Assembly (NCBI GenBank): GCA_900618065.1
Contig: UYIL01000003.1
Span: forward strand, 1,612,001 to 1,676,000
Direction: 5' to 3'
Origin: Streptococcus thermophilus
Lineage (GTDB): Bacteria > Actinomycetota > Actinomycetes > Mycobacteriales > Mycobacteriaceae
DNA: 64,000 nucleotides
Of this stretch, positions 28,930 through 38,738 are shown one piece after another. Positions within the stretch are counted from its first letter, which is position 1; every line of letters starts with the position of its first letter. The notes under the pieces are model-generated. The model had not been told where the DNA came from, searched no databases, and saw only the letters and a program-made list of their open reading frames with translations. The translations under genes and the position numbers were made by a program.

Positions 28930-29622
28930 TTAATCCTCCAGCAGTTTGACGCGCAACGCGTGGGCCAAGTCGGGGGTCAGATCCACGTGGCCGTCGCTGT
29001 CGGTGATGACGGTGATCACGCCGTTGGTCTTTTTCTCCAGGGTGACCACCGATCCGCGGTTGACACCGTAGCGGCAAATGGAGGAATACTGCTCTGAATC
29101 TAGCTGAAGAATCTCGTTGATCTGCACGACTTCAGCTTTGATCGGCTCACTCAGGTCCAGTTCGGTGGCACGGGTACCCAGAGTCTCACCTTCAGAGTCG
29201 GAGTAGCCCAGCTCATCCAGCGCCGGAATCGGGTTCCCGAAAGGGGAGCGCGTGGGGTCATCGAGCACGTGGATGAGGCGACGTTCTACCTCTTCACTCA
29301 TCACATGCTCCCAGCGGCAAGCTTCTGCGTGGACCTGGCTGATCTCCAAGTCGAGCACGTCGGTCAACAAACGCTCCGCCAGACGGTGCTTGCGCATCAC
29401 GGAGGTGGCCAGCTCACGGCCCCGCTCTGTCAGACTGAGAGAGCGGTCCTGCTCGACGACGATAAGGCCGTCGCGCTCCATCCGAGCGACTGTTTGGGAC
29501 ACGGTCGGGCCGGACTGATCGAGGCGTTCCGCGATGCGTGCGCGCAGCGGAGTGATGCCTTCTTCTTCCAGCTCATACACCGTGCGCAGGTACATCTCAG
29601 TGGTGTCGACGAGGTCCCTCAA
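28930..29622 (-). CDS. dtxR: Iron-dependent repressor DtxR
   Basis: A 230-residue metal-activated repressor of iron uptake genes. Taking TTG at 29622 as the start, the metal ligands fall exactly at the positions known for DtxR: Met10, His79, Glu83, His98, Cys102, Glu105 and His106. AAGGAAAG precedes the TTG by six bases. The N-terminal winged helix, the dimer/metal domain and the C-terminal SH3-like domain are all present. The longer frame to 29712 has no matching residues and no ribosome site. Confidence 0.96.
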   Translation of the reverse strand: MRDLVDTTEMYLRTVYELEEEGITPLRARIAERLDQSGPTVSQTVARMERDGLIVVEQDRSLSLTERGRELATSVMRKHRLAERLLTDVLDLEISQVHAEACRWEHVMSEEVERRLIHVLDDPTRSPFGNPIPALDELGYSDSEGETLGTRATELDLSEPIKAEVVQINEILQLDSEQYSSICRYGVNRGSVVTLEKKTNGVITVITDSDGHVDLTPDLAHALRVKLLED

Positions 29623-29739
29623 AACTGCTTTCCTTAACCTACTCGACCAACTTCGTCGGTCCGGCCTGCAAGGCCCGATACGTGCCCAAAACTGGAGACC
29701 ATGGTAGCGCACTCACGCACCCCATGGCCGGCAGCCGAG

Positions 29740-30732
29740 TTACTGGGCGTAGTCGCGGAGACGGTCTGCGCGGTCGCCGACACGCAGCTTGCTCATCACT
29801 TCGCGCTCGATTTGGCGAACACGCTCACGCGACAGACCGAATTTACGGCCGATCTGGTCGAGGGTGCGGGGCACACCATCGTCGAGTCCGTAGCGCAAAC
29901 GGATAACGTCCTGCTCCCGCTGCTCGAGACCGTTGATGATGTCGTGGATATCATCGTGGCGGAGCACAGAGACCACAGCGTCCTCAGCATCGGCAGCTTC
30001 AGCGTCTTCGATGAAGTCGCCCAGCGGTGCTTCCTCGTCAGCGCCGACGGGCATGTCTAGGCTCACCGGGTCGCGGGACTGACGCAGCAGCATCTCGATC
30101 TTGGACTCGTCGATGCCCGACTCCTCCGCCAGTTCCTCGTTCGACGGCTCACGGCCAAGAGACTGGTACATTTCGCGGCGAATGCGGGAGAGCTTGTTCA
30201 CCTGCTCCACGAGGTGGACGGGGAGGCGGATGGTGCGCGACTGGTCAGCCATGCCGCGGGTGATAGCCTGACGGATCCACCAGGTGGCGTAAGTGGAGAA
30301 TTTGAAGCCCTTGGAGTAGTCGAACTTCTCCATCGCGCGGATCAGGCCGAGGTTGCCCTCCTGGATCAGGTCCAACAAAGGCATGCCGCGGCCGGTGTAG
30401 CGCTTGGCCAAGGAAACGACTAGGCGCAGGTTAGCCTCCAGTAGATGAGCGCGGGCCTTGCGGCCCTGCTTGGCCAGAATCTTCAAATCACGGGTCTTAG
30501 CGCGGGTCAGCTCAGTGTCAGGATCGTCGAGCAGGTGCTGCGCGTAGAGACCGACCTCGATCTGCTGGGCCAGTTCAACCTCTTCCTCGGCGTTGAGGAG
30601 TGCGGTCTTGCCGATGCCGTTGAGGTATACACGGACAAGGTCTGCAGACGGATTATCGTTCGTCTGGTTCCGGCGGCTACCGCGGTCGACCTTTTCTTTT
30701 TCATCGACATGATCCACATCGGGTTGAGTCAT
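29740..30732 (-). CDS. sigB: Primary-like RNA polymerase sigma factor SigB
   Basis: A 330-residue sigma-70 group 2 factor: region 1.2 ([16 protein letters not shown]), region 2 with [15 protein letters not shown] core motif ([15 protein letters not shown]), region 3 and region 4 ending in [10 protein letters not shown]. It lacks the long N-terminal extension of SigA in this window. In corynebacteria SigB serves transition and general stress phases. AGGAG before ATG 30732 decides the start. A SigH-type promoter lies 40 bases upstream. Confidence 0.95.
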   Translation of the reverse strand: MTQPDVDHVDEKEKVDRGSRRNQTNDNPSADLVRVYLNGIGKTALLNAEEEVELAQQIEVGLYAQHLLDDPDTELTRAKTRDLKILAKQGRKARAHLLEANLRLVVSLAKRYTGRGMPLLDLIQEGNLGLIRAMEKFDYSKGFKFSTYATWWIRQAITRGMADQSRTIRLPVHLVEQVNKLSRIRREMYQSLGREPSNEELAEESGIDESKIEMLLRQSRDPVSLDMPVGADEEAPLGDFIEDAEAADAEDAVVSVLRHDDIHDIINGLEQREQDVIRLRYGLDDGVPRTLDQIGRKFGLSRERVRQIEREVMSKLRVGDRADRLRDYAQ

Positions 30733-30771
30733 GAGATGGCGCTCCTTCAAATCTCGCGAATCTAACCTACT

Positions 30772-30797
30772 AACGCCGGACAAAGCGACATTGTTCC
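30772..30797 (-). promoter_or_regulatory. SigH-type promoter of sigB
   Basis: On the minus strand GGAAC (30797-30793) and CGTT (30775-30772) are separated by 17 bases, fitting the SigH consensus (GGAA...GTT) of corynebacteria. The distance to the sigB ATG is 39 bases. SigH-dependent transcription of sigB is known in C. glutamicum. Confidence 0.55.
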
Positions 30798-30863
30798 CGC
30801 CGTGAAACATCGGCGCGGACTGAAGAGTTTGTGCAGTTCAGAGGCGATGCTATGCGGGAGCGG

Positions 30864-30882
30864 ATGCACGGTTGCCGTGCAT
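30864..30882. terminator. Hairpin between dtd and sigB, possible terminator
   Basis: ATGCACGG and CCGTGCAT form a perfect 8-bp stem with a 3-base loop, 20 bases past the dtd stop codon. No T-tract follows on the minus strand, so termination would be of the weak or factor-dependent kind. Confidence 0.4.
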
Positions 30883-30902
30883 GGAACTCTAGCAGCTTCT
30901 GC

Positions 30903-31337
30903 CTAACAATCAACCAATAACGTAAAGGGGCCGGAGTTGACCGAGCTGACCTCCATCATCGCTCCGAAGCGGCCCTCTTCGACGTGAATTCCACGTTCCC
31001 GCAGTGCCTGGGCGATACGTCCGATCACTGGTTCTGCGGCATCGCCGGGCGCCGCATCCGACCATGATGGGCGGCGGCCCTTTTTGGTCCTGCCCATGAG
31101 GGTGAATTGGCTGACCAGAAGCACCGGCGCGCCCGCTTCCTCGACCGACACTTCACCGTCGAGCATGCGCAGTTCAGCGATTTTGCGCGCCATGGTTTCC
31201 CACGCGTCGTCGGTATCTTCCCGGCCAACACCCACCAGCGCTAACACTCCGCCTGTATCCGGGCAGTCAATCGCACCGACAATTTCACCGTCGACAGTCA
31301 CGGATGCTTGGGTCACTCGAGTCAACACTGCTTTCAC
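30903..31337 (-). CDS. dtd: D-aminoacyl-tRNA deacylase Dtd
   Basis: A 144-residue enzyme that removes D-amino acids (and glycine from tRNA-Ala) wrongly attached to tRNA. Both active-site motifs are present: VSQFTL near residue 78 and NSGPFT close to the C-terminus. Length is standard. It overlaps the upstream methyltransferase gene by four bases. Confidence 0.95.
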   Translation of the reverse strand: MKAVLTRVTQASVTVDGEIVGAIDCPDTGGVLALVGVGREDTDDAWETMARKIAELRMLDGEVSVEEAGAPVLLVSQFTLMGRTKKGRRPSWSDAAPGDAAEPVIGRIAQALRERGIHVEEGRFGAMMEVSSVNSGPFTLLVDC

Positions 31338-32851
31338 GGCAGCACAACCTCCTGGGGGAGGACCAGGCCGTGGCGGATCAGGTCCACCACCACGCTGGCC
31401 GCTTGGTGGGTCAGGGTTTCTTCATTGGCATTATCAAGCCCCCGCGACGCGGCGAAGATAGACACGATGTCGCGCAGGGGAAGACCGTCCGGGTTGAGGC
31501 CGGAGACGATCGCGGCGACGGCGTCGTCGATGTCGTGGCTGAAGCGTGGTCCGTCGGTACGCGTGAGTCGCTTGACCTGCGGTGCAAAACCCATGCCCGT
31601 CTCGGTGTCAGCTACTGCCACATCTTCCAACGCGACACCAGGGCGCACGGTGAAGCGGGAGTCGAGGATATCGTCTGCGGTTGCGGTGCGCAGCCAATCC
31701 ATGCGGATGAAATATTCCTCGACTTCCGGGCCCAGGGGATCGGTGAAGTGCTGGTCGAGAGTCTCAAAGGTGACTTCGGTAGGGGCGTTGCCAATCTCAC
31801 GGAGGAAGATCCAGCCAAAGCCCACGGCACGCACTCCGGCTTGACGGAAGTGGTCTAGCCAACGGCGCGTGCGCTCCACACCTTCCTTCGAGCGTGGATC
31901 GATCGACTCGTCCTTGAGCCACGTGGACACATACAGTGCCGGGTCGACGACATCTCGCTGGCACACCCAGGCAGAAACACCGTTCGACGGCAGCCATCCA
32001 GCAACGCGGTGCTCCCACGGCTGATCGTCTGTGTGCACCCAGGCCCCGAGAACGTACGCGGTCCCGTCCGCGGCGAAATGCTCAGGAGCTTGCTTGACGA
32101 CGAGCTCCGTCGCCCCGTCCAAATCCAGCCCCGAATCGCGGTAGACGTGACCGACTTCCGGCGGGCCAACCACGAACGGGGGATTGGCGACGATGCGGTC
32201 GAAGCGCTGCCCGGCGACCGGGTCGAACCACGGTCCTTCACGCAGGTCGACATTGGTGATGTCAGCGCCAGCCATTGTGGCGGCGGCGAGAGCGAGTGCG
32301 CGGGGATGGACATCGGTAGCTGTAACTCTTTCCGCCGTACCCGCTTGTGCCAGAGCCTGCACGCCTGAGCCAGTGCCCAGATCCAGCACCGTGCCCACAG
32401 GTGTCAAAGGTGTGGCAGATAGCAGCGACAAGCTCGCAGCACCTACCCCGAGCACATGGTCAGGACCGGGGACATGGTCGGTAACGGATGCGTCCATGTC
32501 AGAGAAGATGAACCGGTCTTCCCCAGCAATGATGTGCGGGCGGACATCCAGGGCGACTTCGATGTCGCCGGAGGGGGTGCGGGCGGCCACAGATGCGTCG
32601 ATAAGCGACAGCACGAGCCGCGCCGGGAGGAACCTAGCCAGCTCCTCGGCGCTCATGGGCTGGCGCAAGAGGAAAAAACGAATGAGCCCGGAGAGGACAG
32701 AATCGTCGCATGCTTCAAGCACCGCGCCGGGCTCACCGCGGTGGAGCGCTTCTGTGGCATCCGGGCCCAGGTGGGCAGCGATGGTGTCGGCGGTGAAACC
32801 AGCCCGCTCAAACTCGCGGGTCAGTTCACGGGCAATGTCAGCCGGATTCAT
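31334..32851 (-). CDS. SAM-dependent methyltransferase, NPPF type
   Basis: A 505-residue protein. The central third is a class I methyltransferase: SAM motif [13 protein letters not shown], then [10 protein letters not shown], the NPPF motif that in related enzymes methylates amide or amino nitrogens of rRNA, DNA or glutamine. The flanking N-terminal (about 140 residues) and C-terminal (about 200 residues) regions are actinobacterial additions. AGGAGGAG before ATG 32851 fixes the start. The substrate is unknown; RlmG/RsmC-like and PrmC-like enzymes share the motif. Confidence 0.8.
   Translation of the reverse strand: MNPADIARELTREFERAGFTADTIAAHLGPDATEALHRGEPGAVLEACDDSVLSGLIRFFLLRQPMSAEELARFLPARLVLSLIDASVAARTPSGDIEVALDVRPHIIAGEDRFIFSDMDASVTDHVPGPDHVLGVGAASLSLLSATPLTPVGTVLDLGTGSGVQALAQAGTAERVTATDVHPRALALAAATMAGADITNVDLREGPWFDPVAGQRFDRIVANPPFVVGPPEVGHVYRDSGLDLDGATELVVKQAPEHFAADGTAYVLGAWVHTDDQPWEHRVAGWLPSNGVSAWVCQRDVVDPALYVSTWLKDESIDPRSKEGVERTRRWLDHFRQAGVRAVGFGWIFLREIGNAPTEVTFETLDQHFTDPLGPEVEEYFIRMDWLRTATADDILDSRFTVRPGVALEDVAVADTETGMGFAPQVKRLTRTDGPRFSHDIDDAVAAIVSGLNPDGLPLRDIVSIFAASRGLDNANEETLTHQAASVVVDLIRHGLVLPQEVVLP
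32596..32606 (-). repeat. 11-mer, copy 10
   Basis: In the NPPF methyltransferase gene; reads Leu-Ile-Asp. Confidence 0.9.
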
Positions 32852-32868
32852 CCAACTCCTCCTGTTCA

Positions 32869-33321
32869 TCACTCTTCGTGCTCGATTGTGCCCGGTCCTG
32901 ACATGTCTTGGCTCGGTGCGGACTGAAGTTGGGCTTGCTGCTGGTGGTCCAGCACGGCCTGCCGGGCAGCGGCTGGTTTGTACACGTTGCGGGTGCGCTT
33001 ATCCCGGACCTCGTTGCTGTCGTTGGCGATGACCACAGAAATCCACGGCAACGGGATCGAGATGCAGAAAAAGATCAACGCCAACCACCAGTTTTCCCAC
33101 CACAGCACAGCGGCGATGGACAGGAGCACGAAGGGGATGCGCATGCCCTGCAGAATCAGGTATTTAATCTCGCGCTCTTTCCGGTTCTGGGCGGGGGAGC
33201 GTTGTGCGGAGGTAATCAGTTCGGCTCGCTTGCGGGAGAACCTCCTGCTCGGCCGTGAATCGCGCGCATCCTCGGCGTGGTCCACGGTGTCGTGGTCGCC
33301 GAAACTGCTCGCTGTGCTCAT
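32869..33321 (-). CDS. DUF3099 family membrane protein
   Basis: A 150-residue protein with two hydrophobic segments (about residues 59-76 and 77-97, LLSIAAVLWWENWWLALIFF) and charged ends. The core TSAQRSPAQNRKEREIKYL followed by the hairpin matches DUF3099, a small actinobacterial membrane family of unknown role. First gene of the DUF3099-methyltransferase-dtd unit. Confidence 0.8.
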   Translation of the reverse strand: MSTASSFGDHDTVDHAEDARDSRPSRRFSRKRAELITSAQRSPAQNRKEREIKYLILQGMRIPFVLLSIAAVLWWENWWLALIFFCISIPLPWISVVIANDSNEVRDKRTRNVYKPAAARQAVLDHQQQAQLQSAPSQDMSGPGTIEHEE

Positions 33322-33389
33322 GACCTTCTAGGGTAGAGCACATTGCATTCCGGTAGGCACCTTGAGGCATGATGGGGAGCGTGACGCAC

Positions 33390-33632
33390 ATGAGCCAGAC
33401 CACCACGAAGACGATCGAACGCCCCGACGTCCGGGAGGACACGTCGCAGGACAACGACACCCCGAAGTTCTTCCACTACGTCAAAAAGGACCAGATCGTG
33501 CACTCCGCTGTCAGCGGCGACATGGTCGTCGCGCTGTGCGGTGAGACCTTCCCTGTGCGCAAGCAAGCAAAGCCAGGCTCGCCCGTTTGCCCGGACTGCG
33601 AGCGGATTTACAAGGGGCTGCGTCGGCGGTGA
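33390..33632 (+). CDS. DUF3039 family zinc-ribbon-like protein
   Basis: An 80-residue protein of the actinobacterial DUF3039 family. It contains one Cys in VALCGETFP and a CPDC pair near the end, suggesting a small metal site. It overlaps the following helicase gene in a GTGA junction, a pairing also seen in other corynebacteria, so the two products may act together. Start at 33390 chosen from GGGAG upstream; GTG 33381 is possible. Confidence 0.8.
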   Translation: MSQTTTKTIERPDVREDTSQDNDTPKFFHYVKKDQIVHSAVSGDMVVALCGETFPVRKQAKPGSPVCPDCERIYKGLRRR

Positions 33633-35389
33633 CCTCTGTTCCGAACGCAGCTAAAGGGCCTTCTCTCCGCCAGTGGCAGCAGGAGGCCCTCGATCTTTTC
33701 CTCCAGCGCAAGCCAAAGGACTTCATGGCCGTGGCAACGCCCGGTGCAGGAAAGACCACCTTCGCGCTGACCCTCGCCTCAACTCTGCATGCAGAGAAGA
33801 CTGTCGAGCGCATCATTGTCGTCGTGCCCACAGAGCACCTGAAGATCCAGTGGGCGCAGGCGGCAGCGCGTTTCGGTCTCTCGCTCGACCACGCCTTTAC
33901 CAATTCGTCTGCGGTCAATCCCGCCTACGACGGTGTGGTGGTCACCTATGCGCAGGTGGGCATGCACCCGTTCAAGCACCACGCTGTGGCATCGGCACGC
34001 AGAACCTTGGTCATCCTCGACGAGATCCACCACGCCGGCGATGCGAAAAGCTGGGGCGACGGCGTCCGCGAGGCCTATAACGACGTCGAGCACCGCCTCG
34101 CGCTGACCGGTACGCCGTTCCGCTCCGACGATTCCGCCATCCCATTTGTCACCTACGACGATGATGGCGAAGGGCACTTGGTCTCCCGGTCGGATTACAC
34201 CTACGGGTACGCAGAGGCTCTGCGCGACGGTGTTGTCCGCCCCGTCGTCTTCCTCGCTTACTCCGGGGAAGCGCAATGGCGTGACTCCGCAGGGGAGGAG
34301 TATTCGGCGCGCTTGGGCGAGCCGCTCGATGCTGCCCAGACTGCCCGCGCGTGGAAGACTGCCCTAGACCCGAAGGGCGATTGGATTGCAGCGGTTTTGC
34401 AGGCGGCTCAGACCCGTTTGACAAGAATCCGGGCCAACATGCCGGACGCGGGCGGATTGGTCATCGCCACTGACACGACCACTGCGCGCGCCTACGCGAA
34501 AATCCTGCGCACGATCTCGAACACGCCCGTCACCGTGGTGCTTTCTGACGAGCCTGGTTCCTCCAAGCGCATTGAAGAATTCTCTGCCTCCCAAGACGAG
34601 TGGATGGTGGCGGTGCGCATGGTCTCTGAGGGCGTGGACGTGCCGCGTCTCGCTGTCGGTGTGTACGCCACCTCTGCCTCGACGCCGTTGTTCTTCGCGC
34701 AGGCGATCGGCCGCTTCGTTCGTTCGCGCATGCCAGGTGAGTCAGCATCGATCTTCCTGCCGTCCGTTCCAGTGCTGCTGCGTCTGGCTGAGGAGATGGA
34801 GGTCTCCCGTGACCATGTGCTCGGCAAAGCCCACCGTGAATCCGGCTGGTCCGATGAACTTCTCGAGCAGGCGAACCGGAAGGAAACCGAGCCTGATGAA
34901 GCAGCGGCTTATCAGTCTATCGGTGCGTCCGCAGAGCTCGATTCGCTCATCTTCGACGGTTCGACCTACGGAACGCCGACCCTGACCGGTTCCGATGAAG
35001 AGCAAGACTTTCTGGGCTTGCCGGGACTCCTCGACGCCGACCAAGTGAAGCTTTTGCTGAGCAAACGCCAGTCTGACCAGCTCGATGCACGGGAAGCTCA
35101 GGCGAAGGCCGAAAGGGCCAAAGTCGAACAGGAGAAGGTGCAGCAGGAGAAGATGGGTGCGTCGATAAGCAACACTCCCTCGGCAGGCCCCGGCACAGGC
35201 GTGGCCTCCGAAGACATTCCGGCGCTGCGCCAAGAACTCAATGCGCGTGTGGGGATTGTCGCTTCGCGTACAGGCCGGCCCCATGGGGCAATCCACACGG
35301 AAGTCCGCAACGCCTGTGGTGGGCCGCCGACCGCGCTGTGCTCCGCAGAGCAGCTCCGGGCGCGCATCGACTATCTGCGTGACTGGTAA
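33629..35389 (+). CDS. DEAD/DEAH-box helicase
   Basis: A 586-residue superfamily 2 helicase. Motif I is ATPGAGKTT, motif II LDEIHHAGD, motif III ALTGTPFRSD, and motif VI GRFVRSRMPG. The second RecA domain ends near residue 400; the C-terminal 190 residues are charged, with a Lys/Glu/Gln coiled coil near 480-510. The layout is like UvrB/XPB- and restriction-type helicases. Start is GTG 33629, coupled to DUF3039. A role in DNA metabolism or RNA metabolism cannot be separated. Confidence 0.85.
   Translation: MTSVPNAAKGPSLRQWQQEALDLFLQRKPKDFMAVATPGAGKTTFALTLASTLHAEKTVERIIVVVPTEHLKIQWAQAAARFGLSLDHAFTNSSAVNPAYDGVVVTYAQVGMHPFKHHAVASARRTLVILDEIHHAGDAKSWGDGVREAYNDVEHRLALTGTPFRSDDSAIPFVTYDDDGEGHLVSRSDYTYGYAEALRDGVVRPVVFLAYSGEAQWRDSAGEEYSARLGEPLDAAQTARAWKTALDPKGDWIAAVLQAAQTRLTRIRANMPDAGGLVIATDTTTARAYAKILRTISNTPVTVVLSDEPGSSKRIEEFSASQDEWMVAVRMVSEGVDVPRLAVGVYATSASTPLFFAQAIGRFVRSRMPGESASIFLPSVPVLLRLAEEMEVSRDHVLGKAHRESGWSDELLEQANRKETEPDEAAAYQSIGASAELDSLIFDGSTYGTPTLTGSDEEQDFLGLPGLLDADQVKLLLSKRQSDQLDAREAQAKAERAKVEQEKVQQEKMGASISNTPSAGPGTGVASEDIPALRQELNARVGIVASRTGRPHGAIHTEVRNACGGPPTALCSAEQLRARIDYLRDW
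35160..35170 (-). repeat. 11-mer, copy 11
   Basis: In the plus-strand helicase gene, antisense to it; the gene reads Ser-Ile-Ser. Confidence 0.9.
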
Positions 35390-35412
35390 ACGCTGCTAGG
35401 CTGGCGGGCACT

Positions 35413-35985
35413 ATGGTGCATCCCAATCCTTTTGGCCCGCAGTATCCCCGCAGTCCCAGGGACCCGATGAACGAACCATACGGGGGCTACAGCCACGAGC
35501 AACGGGGACAGATAGACGGCTACGGCCAACCATATGAAACTGGTCCTGTCGACCAGTGGGGGCGCTACAACCCGCACGGCCCGAACGCATATATGCCCGC
35601 ACCGAATGCGTACGGGCCTAGACCGAATCAATCAGCGATTGCCGCGCTGATCTTTGGGCTCGGCTCGATTCCGATGATGATCATCATCCCGCCGCTAGCC
35701 CTTCCGCTTGGGATCGCTGGCATTGTCAGCGCAATTAAAGGGATCAGCAACAGCCTCCGTCTTCCTGGCAGAAAAGGGATGGAAATGGCTATCCCCGGCC
35801 TGCTAGCGAGCATCCTGACCACGTTAATCATGAGCCTCATGCTCACATTCTTCGTCATAGCAATCTACGACGAGACACGGCAATGGGACGAGAGCGACAG
35901 CCCGGACAAAGGGCCGGAAAGCAGCAGCGAGAGCATTCTCGAGCGGTCATGGAACCGTGATGGCACCCACATAGAAAACACCTAG
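35413..35985 (+). CDS. DUF4190-like membrane protein with Pro/Tyr/Gly-rich head
   Basis: A 190-residue protein. The first 70 residues are rich in Pro, Tyr, Gly and Asn (disordered, cytoplasmic). Two hydrophobic segments follow (about 76-105 and 123-147), arranged as in DUF4190 proteins of actinobacteria, then a short acidic Ser-rich tail. Its start lies 23 bases after the helicase stop. Function unknown. Confidence 0.7.
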   Translation: MVHPNPFGPQYPRSPRDPMNEPYGGYSHEQRGQIDGYGQPYETGPVDQWGRYNPHGPNAYMPAPNAYGPRPNQSAIAALIFGLGSIPMMIIIPPLALPLGIAGIVSAIKGISNSLRLPGRKGMEMAIPGLLASILTTLIMSLMLTFFVIAIYDETRQWDESDSPDKGPESSSESILERSWNRDGTHIENT

Positions 35986-36064
35986 CCGTACACTCCCAGA
36001 TCGGCTGGGGGCAACGGGCTAGGCTTGGCTGATTGGCTAGGCGCTGCGGCGAGCGGGTGCCACT

Positions 36065-37654
36065 CTAGTCCAGGTAGTCGCGCAGCACCTGCGACCGCGA
36101 AGGGTGGCGCAGCTTCGACATGGTCTTCGACTCAATCTGCCGGATGCGCTCGCGAGTGACACCGTAGACTTGGCCGATCTCGTCGAGGGTGCGCGGCATC
36201 CCGTCAGTCAGCCCGAAGCGCAGGCGCACGACGCCAGCCTCACGCTCGGAGAGCGTGTGCAGCACATCCTGGAGCTGGTCCTGCAAAAGCGTGAAGGACA
36301 CTGCGTCCACGGCGACCACTGCCTCGGAGTCTTCGATGAAGTCGCCGAGCTGGCTGTCGCCTTCGTCACCGATGGTCTGGTCCAAAGAAATCGGTTCGCG
36401 CGCATACTGCTGGATCTCGAGAACCTTTTCCTCGGTGATGTCCATCTCCTTCGCCAACTCCTGCGGCGTAGGCTCACGGCCAAGATCCTGCAGCAACTCG
36501 CGCTGGATGCGACCGAGCTTGTTGATGACCTCGACCATATGCACCGGGATGCGGATGGTGCGAGCCTGATCCGCCATGGCGCGGGTGATGGCCTGGCGGA
36601 TCCACCACGTGGCGTAGGTGGAGAACTTGTAGCCCTTGGAATAGTCGAACTTCTCCACGGCGCGGATCAGACCTAGGTTGCCTTCCTGAATCAAATCCAG
36701 GAACGCCATCCCGCGGCCGGTGTAACGCTTGGCCAAGGACACCACGAGACGCAAGTTCGCCTCGAGCAGGTGGTTCTTCGCCTTGCGGCCATCACGGGCG
36801 ACGGCACGCAGATCGCGCTTCACGGCTGGGGTGAGTTTCGCGTCCTTGTCGCCTTCGTCGGCGGCGCGCTGCATCTCGTCGAGACGGTGCTGGGCGTAGA
36901 GGCCGGCCTCAATGCGCTTTGCCAGGGAGACCTCCTGCTCAGCGTCAAGGAGCGCGACCTTGCCGATCTGCTTGAGATAAGCGCGCACGGAGTCCGCGGA
37001 GGCGGTGAGCTGAGCGTCCTTGCGTGCCTGACGCAGGGCGGCTGACTCCTCGATGTCCCATACGGACGGGGGAGCGGCGTCATCCTCGTCATCGTCGTCG
37101 CTCGCCGGGGCAGCGGCACCAGTCTCGCCCTCTTCGCCGAGTTCTGGGACGAACTCGTCGGAGTCCTCCTCACCGTCTTCTTCATCGGTGGCGGTGGCGG
37201 CATCTACAACGGCCTCGCTGTCGAGCTCCTCGTCTTCTTCGAGCTCCGGATCGAAGCCGTCGCCGTCCATGTCGTCGTCGAGATCCTCATCCAGATCTTC
37301 GTCGAGCATGTCGTCGTCGCCGAGGCTGTCCACCTCGTCGACATCATCTACATCATCAGTGCCGTCGACATCGGCGGACTCGTCCTCGTCCTGCGCCGCG
37401 TCAGCTGTAGTAGCTGCCTGTGCGGACTTGCGCACCGTCTTCTTGGCGGCCGTTTTCTTCACCGTCTTTTTGGCGGCCTTCTTCGTGGTCTTCTTCGCCG
37501 CAGTCTTCTTAGCGGTCTTTTTAGCCGTTTTCTTGGCGGCCTTCTTAGCCGTCTTCTTCACGGCCTTTTTCCGCGCAGGCTGAGATGCCTGACCCGCGTC
37601 TTCCTCGACAGCGGTGTCAGGGCTGTTATTGGTGGATGGGGTGCTAGCTGCCAC
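36065..37654 (-). CDS. sigA: Primary RNA polymerase sigma factor SigA
   Basis: A 529-residue housekeeping sigma factor. Regions 1.2 to 4 occupy the last 320 residues (region 2 core [15 protein letters not shown]; region 4 ends [10 protein letters not shown]). Before them stand a histone H1-like Lys/Ala/Thr block of KKTAKK repeats (about residues 22-72) and a 130-residue Asp/Glu-rich block. AAAGG lies eight bases before GTG 37654, which I prefer to ATG 37672. Confidence 0.96.
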   Translation of the reverse strand: MAASTPSTNNSPDTAVEEDAGQASQPARKKAVKKTAKKAAKKTAKKTAKKTAAKKTTKKAAKKTVKKTAAKKTVRKSAQAATTADAAQDEDESADVDGTDDVDDVDEVDSLGDDDMLDEDLDEDLDDDMDGDGFDPELEEDEELDSEAVVDAATATDEEDGEEDSDEFVPELGEEGETGAAAPASDDDDEDDAAPPSVWDIEESAALRQARKDAQLTASADSVRAYLKQIGKVALLDAEQEVSLAKRIEAGLYAQHRLDEMQRAADEGDKDAKLTPAVKRDLRAVARDGRKAKNHLLEANLRLVVSLAKRYTGRGMAFLDLIQEGNLGLIRAVEKFDYSKGYKFSTYATWWIRQAITRAMADQARTIRIPVHMVEVINKLGRIQRELLQDLGREPTPQELAKEMDITEEKVLEIQQYAREPISLDQTIGDEGDSQLGDFIEDSEAVVAVDAVSFTLLQDQLQDVLHTLSEREAGVVRLRFGLTDGMPRTLDEIGQVYGVTRERIRQIESKTMSKLRHPSRSQVLRDYLD

Positions 37655-37776
37655 GTACGACCTTTCGTGCACTCATCACTTGACTACGTTGGTGTCCCAC
37701 CACGATACGCAAACCTGTGCAATCAAGTTGGTAGCGGGGTGAGCCGGTTGATTTCCGATGGCGTTGACCGCAGGAA

Positions 37777-37797
37777 GCGGGAGGCTATTCCTCCCGC
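37777..37797. terminator. Hairpin between sigA and ppgK
   Basis: GCGGGAGG and CCTCCCGC pair perfectly around a 5-base loop in the 252-base gap between sigA and ppgK, both on the minus strand. It lies 110 bases past the ppgK stop and could end that transcript; the following TTCC is a weak U-tract. The rest of the gap presumably holds the sigA promoter, which I could not pin down. Confidence 0.45.
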
Positions 37798-37906
37798 CAC
37801 AACGCAGATCGCTCCTGCGCGATCTTTGCGGTAACCCTACAGCATAGGCACGGCACCCCGGTTCACGCCACCCCCAGTGGTGAATTATTTTCGTGGTTGT
37901 GGGGTT

Positions 37907-38671
37907 CTAGGGTGCGACATGCTTCCACACGGCCATCGCGGCGCCGACGATTCCGGCGCGGTTGCGCAGCTTGGCCGGGATGACGGGTGTGTCCACAGTG
38001 AGCAAAGGCACCCATTTGTCGGCCTTGCGTGAGATACCGCCCCCGACGACGAAGGCAATGGGGTTGAACAGTCGCGCGTACTCATTCAGGACGGCGTCAA
38101 CGCGCTTCGCCCATTGCGAGTAGCTCAGTTCTTCGCGGTCGCGCACGGCCGACGACGCCTGGTGTTCGGCCTCCTTCTTGCCTACGAACATGTGGCCCAG
38201 TTCCGTGTTGGGGAACAGTTCGCCGTCCATGAGCAGTGCCGAACCAATGCCGGTGCCAAAGGTCAGGAACATCACGGCGCCTGTACGGCAGGTCTCGTCG
38301 CCGAAAGCGACTTCAGCTAGGCCAGCTGCATCAGCGTCATTGAGCACCGCGATCTCGCGGCCGGGCATACGCTCGCTGAAAAGCTCGTAGACATCAGTAC
38401 CGATCCACGCGTCATCGATGTTGGCGGCGGTCATGGCCACCTGCTCCTTGACCACGGACGGCAGGCAAATGCCCACGGGTCCGTCCCACTTAAGCTGGCG
38501 GACAATCTCCGCGACGGTTTCTGCGACAGCCTCCGGCGTAGCGGGTTGCGGGGTGGCTATCTTGATCCGGTCGGTGGCGAACTCTGCAGTGTCCATGTCG
38601 ACGATTGCTCCCTTCACGCCGGAGCCACCGATGTCGATGCCGCAGCAGTAGTTGCCCGTGGTGTGATCCAT
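37907..38671 (-). CDS. ppgK: Polyphosphate glucokinase PpgK
   Basis: A 254-residue ROK-type kinase that phosphorylates free glucose with polyphosphate or ATP. The phosphate-binding start [15 protein letters not shown], the catalytic Asp in [11 protein letters not shown] and the [10 protein letters not shown] loop are intact. Divergent from suhB. Because the PTS gene group seen near hflX in C. glutamicum is not in its usual place here, this enzyme could carry more of the glucose load (inference). Confidence 0.95.
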   Translation of the reverse strand: MDHTTGNYCCGIDIGGSGVKGAIVDMDTAEFATDRIKIATPQPATPEAVAETVAEIVRQLKWDGPVGICLPSVVKEQVAMTAANIDDAWIGTDVYELFSERMPGREIAVLNDADAAGLAEVAFGDETCRTGAVMFLTFGTGIGSALLMDGELFPNTELGHMFVGKKEAEHQASSAVRDREELSYSQWAKRVDAVLNEYARLFNPIAFVVGGGISRKADKWVPLLTVDTPVIPAKLRNRAGIVGAAMAVWKHVAP

Positions 38672-38738
38672 GCCTGCCGATTCTACGCACTCTCATACCC
38701 CACGCGGGCGCGGTCTAATTTCAGGCACGATGGAACGC

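Noticed and set aside
30755..30772. DtxR-box-like GTAGGTTAG before sigB
   Set aside because: Only the left half resembles the operator; the right half does not match.
37861..37895. TTCAC...GTGAA imperfect hairpin with T-rich flank on the plus strand
   Set aside because: Stem is bulged and no plus-strand gene ends nearby; a terminator role is not supported.
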